The notes under the pieces were generated by a model, which saw nothing but the letters and a program-made list of their open reading frames with translations, ran no database searches and was not told the DNA's origin. From NCBI GenBank assembly GCA_002493835.1, contig DLAA01000077.1:1-24842 (forward strand): a stretch of 24,842 nucleotides of DNA. Reading direction: 5' to 3'. The stretch comes from Lachnospiraceae bacterium UBA7060. Lineage in GTDB: Bacteria; Bacillota; Clostridia; Lachnospirales; Lachnospiraceae. The position numbers and the translations under genes were made by a program. The first letter of the stretch is position 1. Each line of letters starts with the position of its first letter. Shown piece after piece: positions 23,887-24,842 of this stretch.

Positions 23887-24222
23887 TTACTCATAAAAGC
23901 CATGTTCCTCAATGCCTTTTTCCAAAATGGTATGTATCAGTTCCTCCAGCTCCACTCCGTTAATCTCGCTGACCACAATCAGCTTTGCAAGGGTGTCTTT
24001 CTGTACGGATATGGCATACTGTTCCTCATCGGCACGAAGCTCATGGACACAGATGCCAAGTCCGTCCGCAATCCTGCATACCACGCCAAGCTCCGGCTCC
24101 CTGATGCCCGCCAGAATATCCATGATCGTCCTCTCTGGCACTCCTGACATTCTGGAAAGTTCCATAATGCTGACTTCTTCCTCTTTCATCATGTTTAATA
24201 ACTTATCTCCTGTTGTAAGCAT
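23887..24222 (-). CDS. Cro/CI-type HTH protein of the conjugative element, 111 aa
   Basis: The N-terminal helix-turn-helix is clear: LLNMMKEEEVSIMELSRMSG, VPERTIMDILAGIREPELGV, VCRIADGLGICVHELRADEE. The C-terminal part (about 65-111) contains DTLAKLIVVSEINGVELEEL, an acidic helical tail perhaps for dimerisation. It lies 14 nt after the topoisomerase stop and 74 nt before the giant gene start, so it is within a conjugative-element operon and likely regulates it. GGGAGG lies 7 nt before the ATG and overlaps the end of the topoisomerase gene. No toxin, nuclease or metal-binding motif is seen. Confidence 0.88.
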   Translation of the reverse strand: MLTTGDKLLNMMKEEEVSIMELSRMSGVPERTIMDILAGIREPELGVVCRIADGLGICVHELRADEEQYAISVQKDTLAKLIVVSEINGVELEELIHTILEKGIEEHGFYE

Positions 24223-24236
24223 ACTTTTTCCTCCCT

Positions 24237-24842
24237 CTATTTTTTCTTCCCGCCCGAAGGTTTCTTTTTGGGAAATTCCATGACAAATTTAAACTGCACC
24301 CCGCTTTTTTCTTCCCCGTCTTTGGTGTAGCGGTATTCCTCCGTACCGCTCGGAATGATATAGGCATCATAGGGCTTGCCCGCCTTGCTTTTTAACCCTT
24401 TTAACAAAATCTTCTTCCCGGCAAGCAGATCCTTTACCTGTGCATCGGTAAGCGCTGCGCCCATTACCCGGCTCACGTTCATGCCGCATTTATTTTTGCA
24501 GTACGCACCGAATTTCCCCTTTACTATCTGACCTCCGCAGTTCGGGCAACTCCCAAGCGTTTCCTGTTCCCGTGCGAACATCTTTTTCTGCTCGTCACTG
24601 ACCTCATGGTAAGTGCGTATCAGTTCCGACACCATGCTTTCAATATCCGCCATGAAGTCCTCCATTGGAAGCTCCCCTTTCGCCACCAGCGTCAGGGCAT
24701 TTTCCCAGTCGGCGGTAAGTTTCGGGGACTTTACCACATCGGGCAGCACCGTAATCAGCTTTAATCCGTCCTCCGTAGGTATGATCTGCTTTTTCTCACG
24801 CTTCACGAATCCGTCTTTAACTAACTTCTCGATAATATCCGC
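24237..24842 (-). CDS. topB: Type IA DNA topoisomerase (TopB-like) C-terminal part, runs off right edge
   Basis: The window holds about 200 C-terminal residues of a topoisomerase III-type enzyme; the catalytic tyrosine and Toprim domain lie outside. The visible part starts ADIIEKLVKDGFVKREKKQI, continues with LPDVVKSPKLTADWENALTL and the helical IESMVSELIRTYHEV, then a zinc-ribbon-like segment CPNCGGQIVKGKFGAYCKNK with C at NKCGMNV, and a C-terminal DNA-binding repeat rich in lysine ending KKKPSGGKKK. TopB-type proteins encoded on conjugative elements are thought to manage strand passage during element replication or transfer. A GTG at 24806 is not the start, because the family alignment continues upstream without break. 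Confidence 0.92.
   Translation of the reverse strand, partial: ADIIEKLVKDGFVKREKKQIIPTEDGLKLITVLPDVVKSPKLTADWENALTLVAKGELPMEDFMADIESMVSELIRTYHEVSDEQKKMFAREQETLGSCPNCGGQIVKGKFGAYCKNKCGMNVSRVMGAALTDAQVKDLLAGKKILLKGLKSKAGKPYDAYIIPSGTEEYRYTKDGEEKSGVQFKFVMEFPKKKPSGGKKK

Noticed and set aside
24237..24806. GTG at 24806 as the start of a 189-aa gene
   Set aside because: The sequence upstream of it continues the TopB family pattern in frame to the window edge, so this is the C-terminal part of a longer gene.

Overview
The window looks like mobile DNA from a Gram-positive anaerobe of the Clostridia, probably Lachnospiraceae or a relative. The grounds are strong AGGAGG-type ribosome binding sites on nearly every gene, a phage early module typical of clostridial siphophages, and conjugative-element genes (TopB-like topoisomerase, a giant ArdC/LPD25/methylase-helicase protein, TnpV) typical of gut Firmicutes. 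No rRNA, tRNA or CRISPR array is visible. The genus cannot be fixed from sequence alone.

Region 1 (1-10715, all minus strand) is a phage replication and early-gene module. In transcription order it runs: sigma-region-4-like protein, two small proteins, DUF2800 RecB-like nuclease, DUF2815 putative ssDNA-binding protein, family A DNA polymerase, a 104-aa protein, BRO/KilAC antirepressor, DUF4406, primase/VapE-type helicase, a YozE/SAM-like protein, VRR-NUC nuclease and a SNF2 helicase that leaves the window on the left. Most genes overlap or abut. A clear terminator at 5383-5429 divides the module before the antirepressor. Another gap (1325-1619) is full of GTCCAC/GTGGAC inverted repeats.

Region 2 (about 10716-19250) is a defence cassette that looks more AT-rich than its flanks. 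A plus-strand five-gene operon encodes a NACHT NTPase, a 67-aa HTH protein, an NgoFVII-like PLD restriction nuclease, a Z1-domain SF2 ATPase and a Vsr endonuclease; the last four genes are coupled within 0-12 nt. Facing it is a minus-strand operon of an XRE regulator and a C5-cytosine methyltransferase, driven by a near-consensus promoter. The two operons meet at one shared hairpin terminator. I read this as a restriction-modification-like system (Dcm marks self, PLD nuclease plus Z1 motor attack, Vsr repairs 5mC deamination mismatches) joined to a NACHT immune sensor. Each family is known; this layout, with a NACHT protein and without the MutL/MORC-type ATPase often seen with Z1 proteins, is the best candidate here for an undescribed system.

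Region 3 (about 19251-24842, minus strand) belongs to an integrative conjugative element: the C-terminal part of a TopB-type topoisomerase, an HTH protein and a giant polyvalent protein. The giant gene breaks off inside its methylase domain at about 19251. The simplest reading is that the prophage plus defence cassette inserted into the conjugative element. Inside the giant gene, in the +1 frame of the same strand, lies a complete tnpV with its own ribosome binding site, a striking case of overlapping coding. No integrase or CI-type lysogeny module is visible between the phage early genes and the junction; the defence cassette sits there instead.
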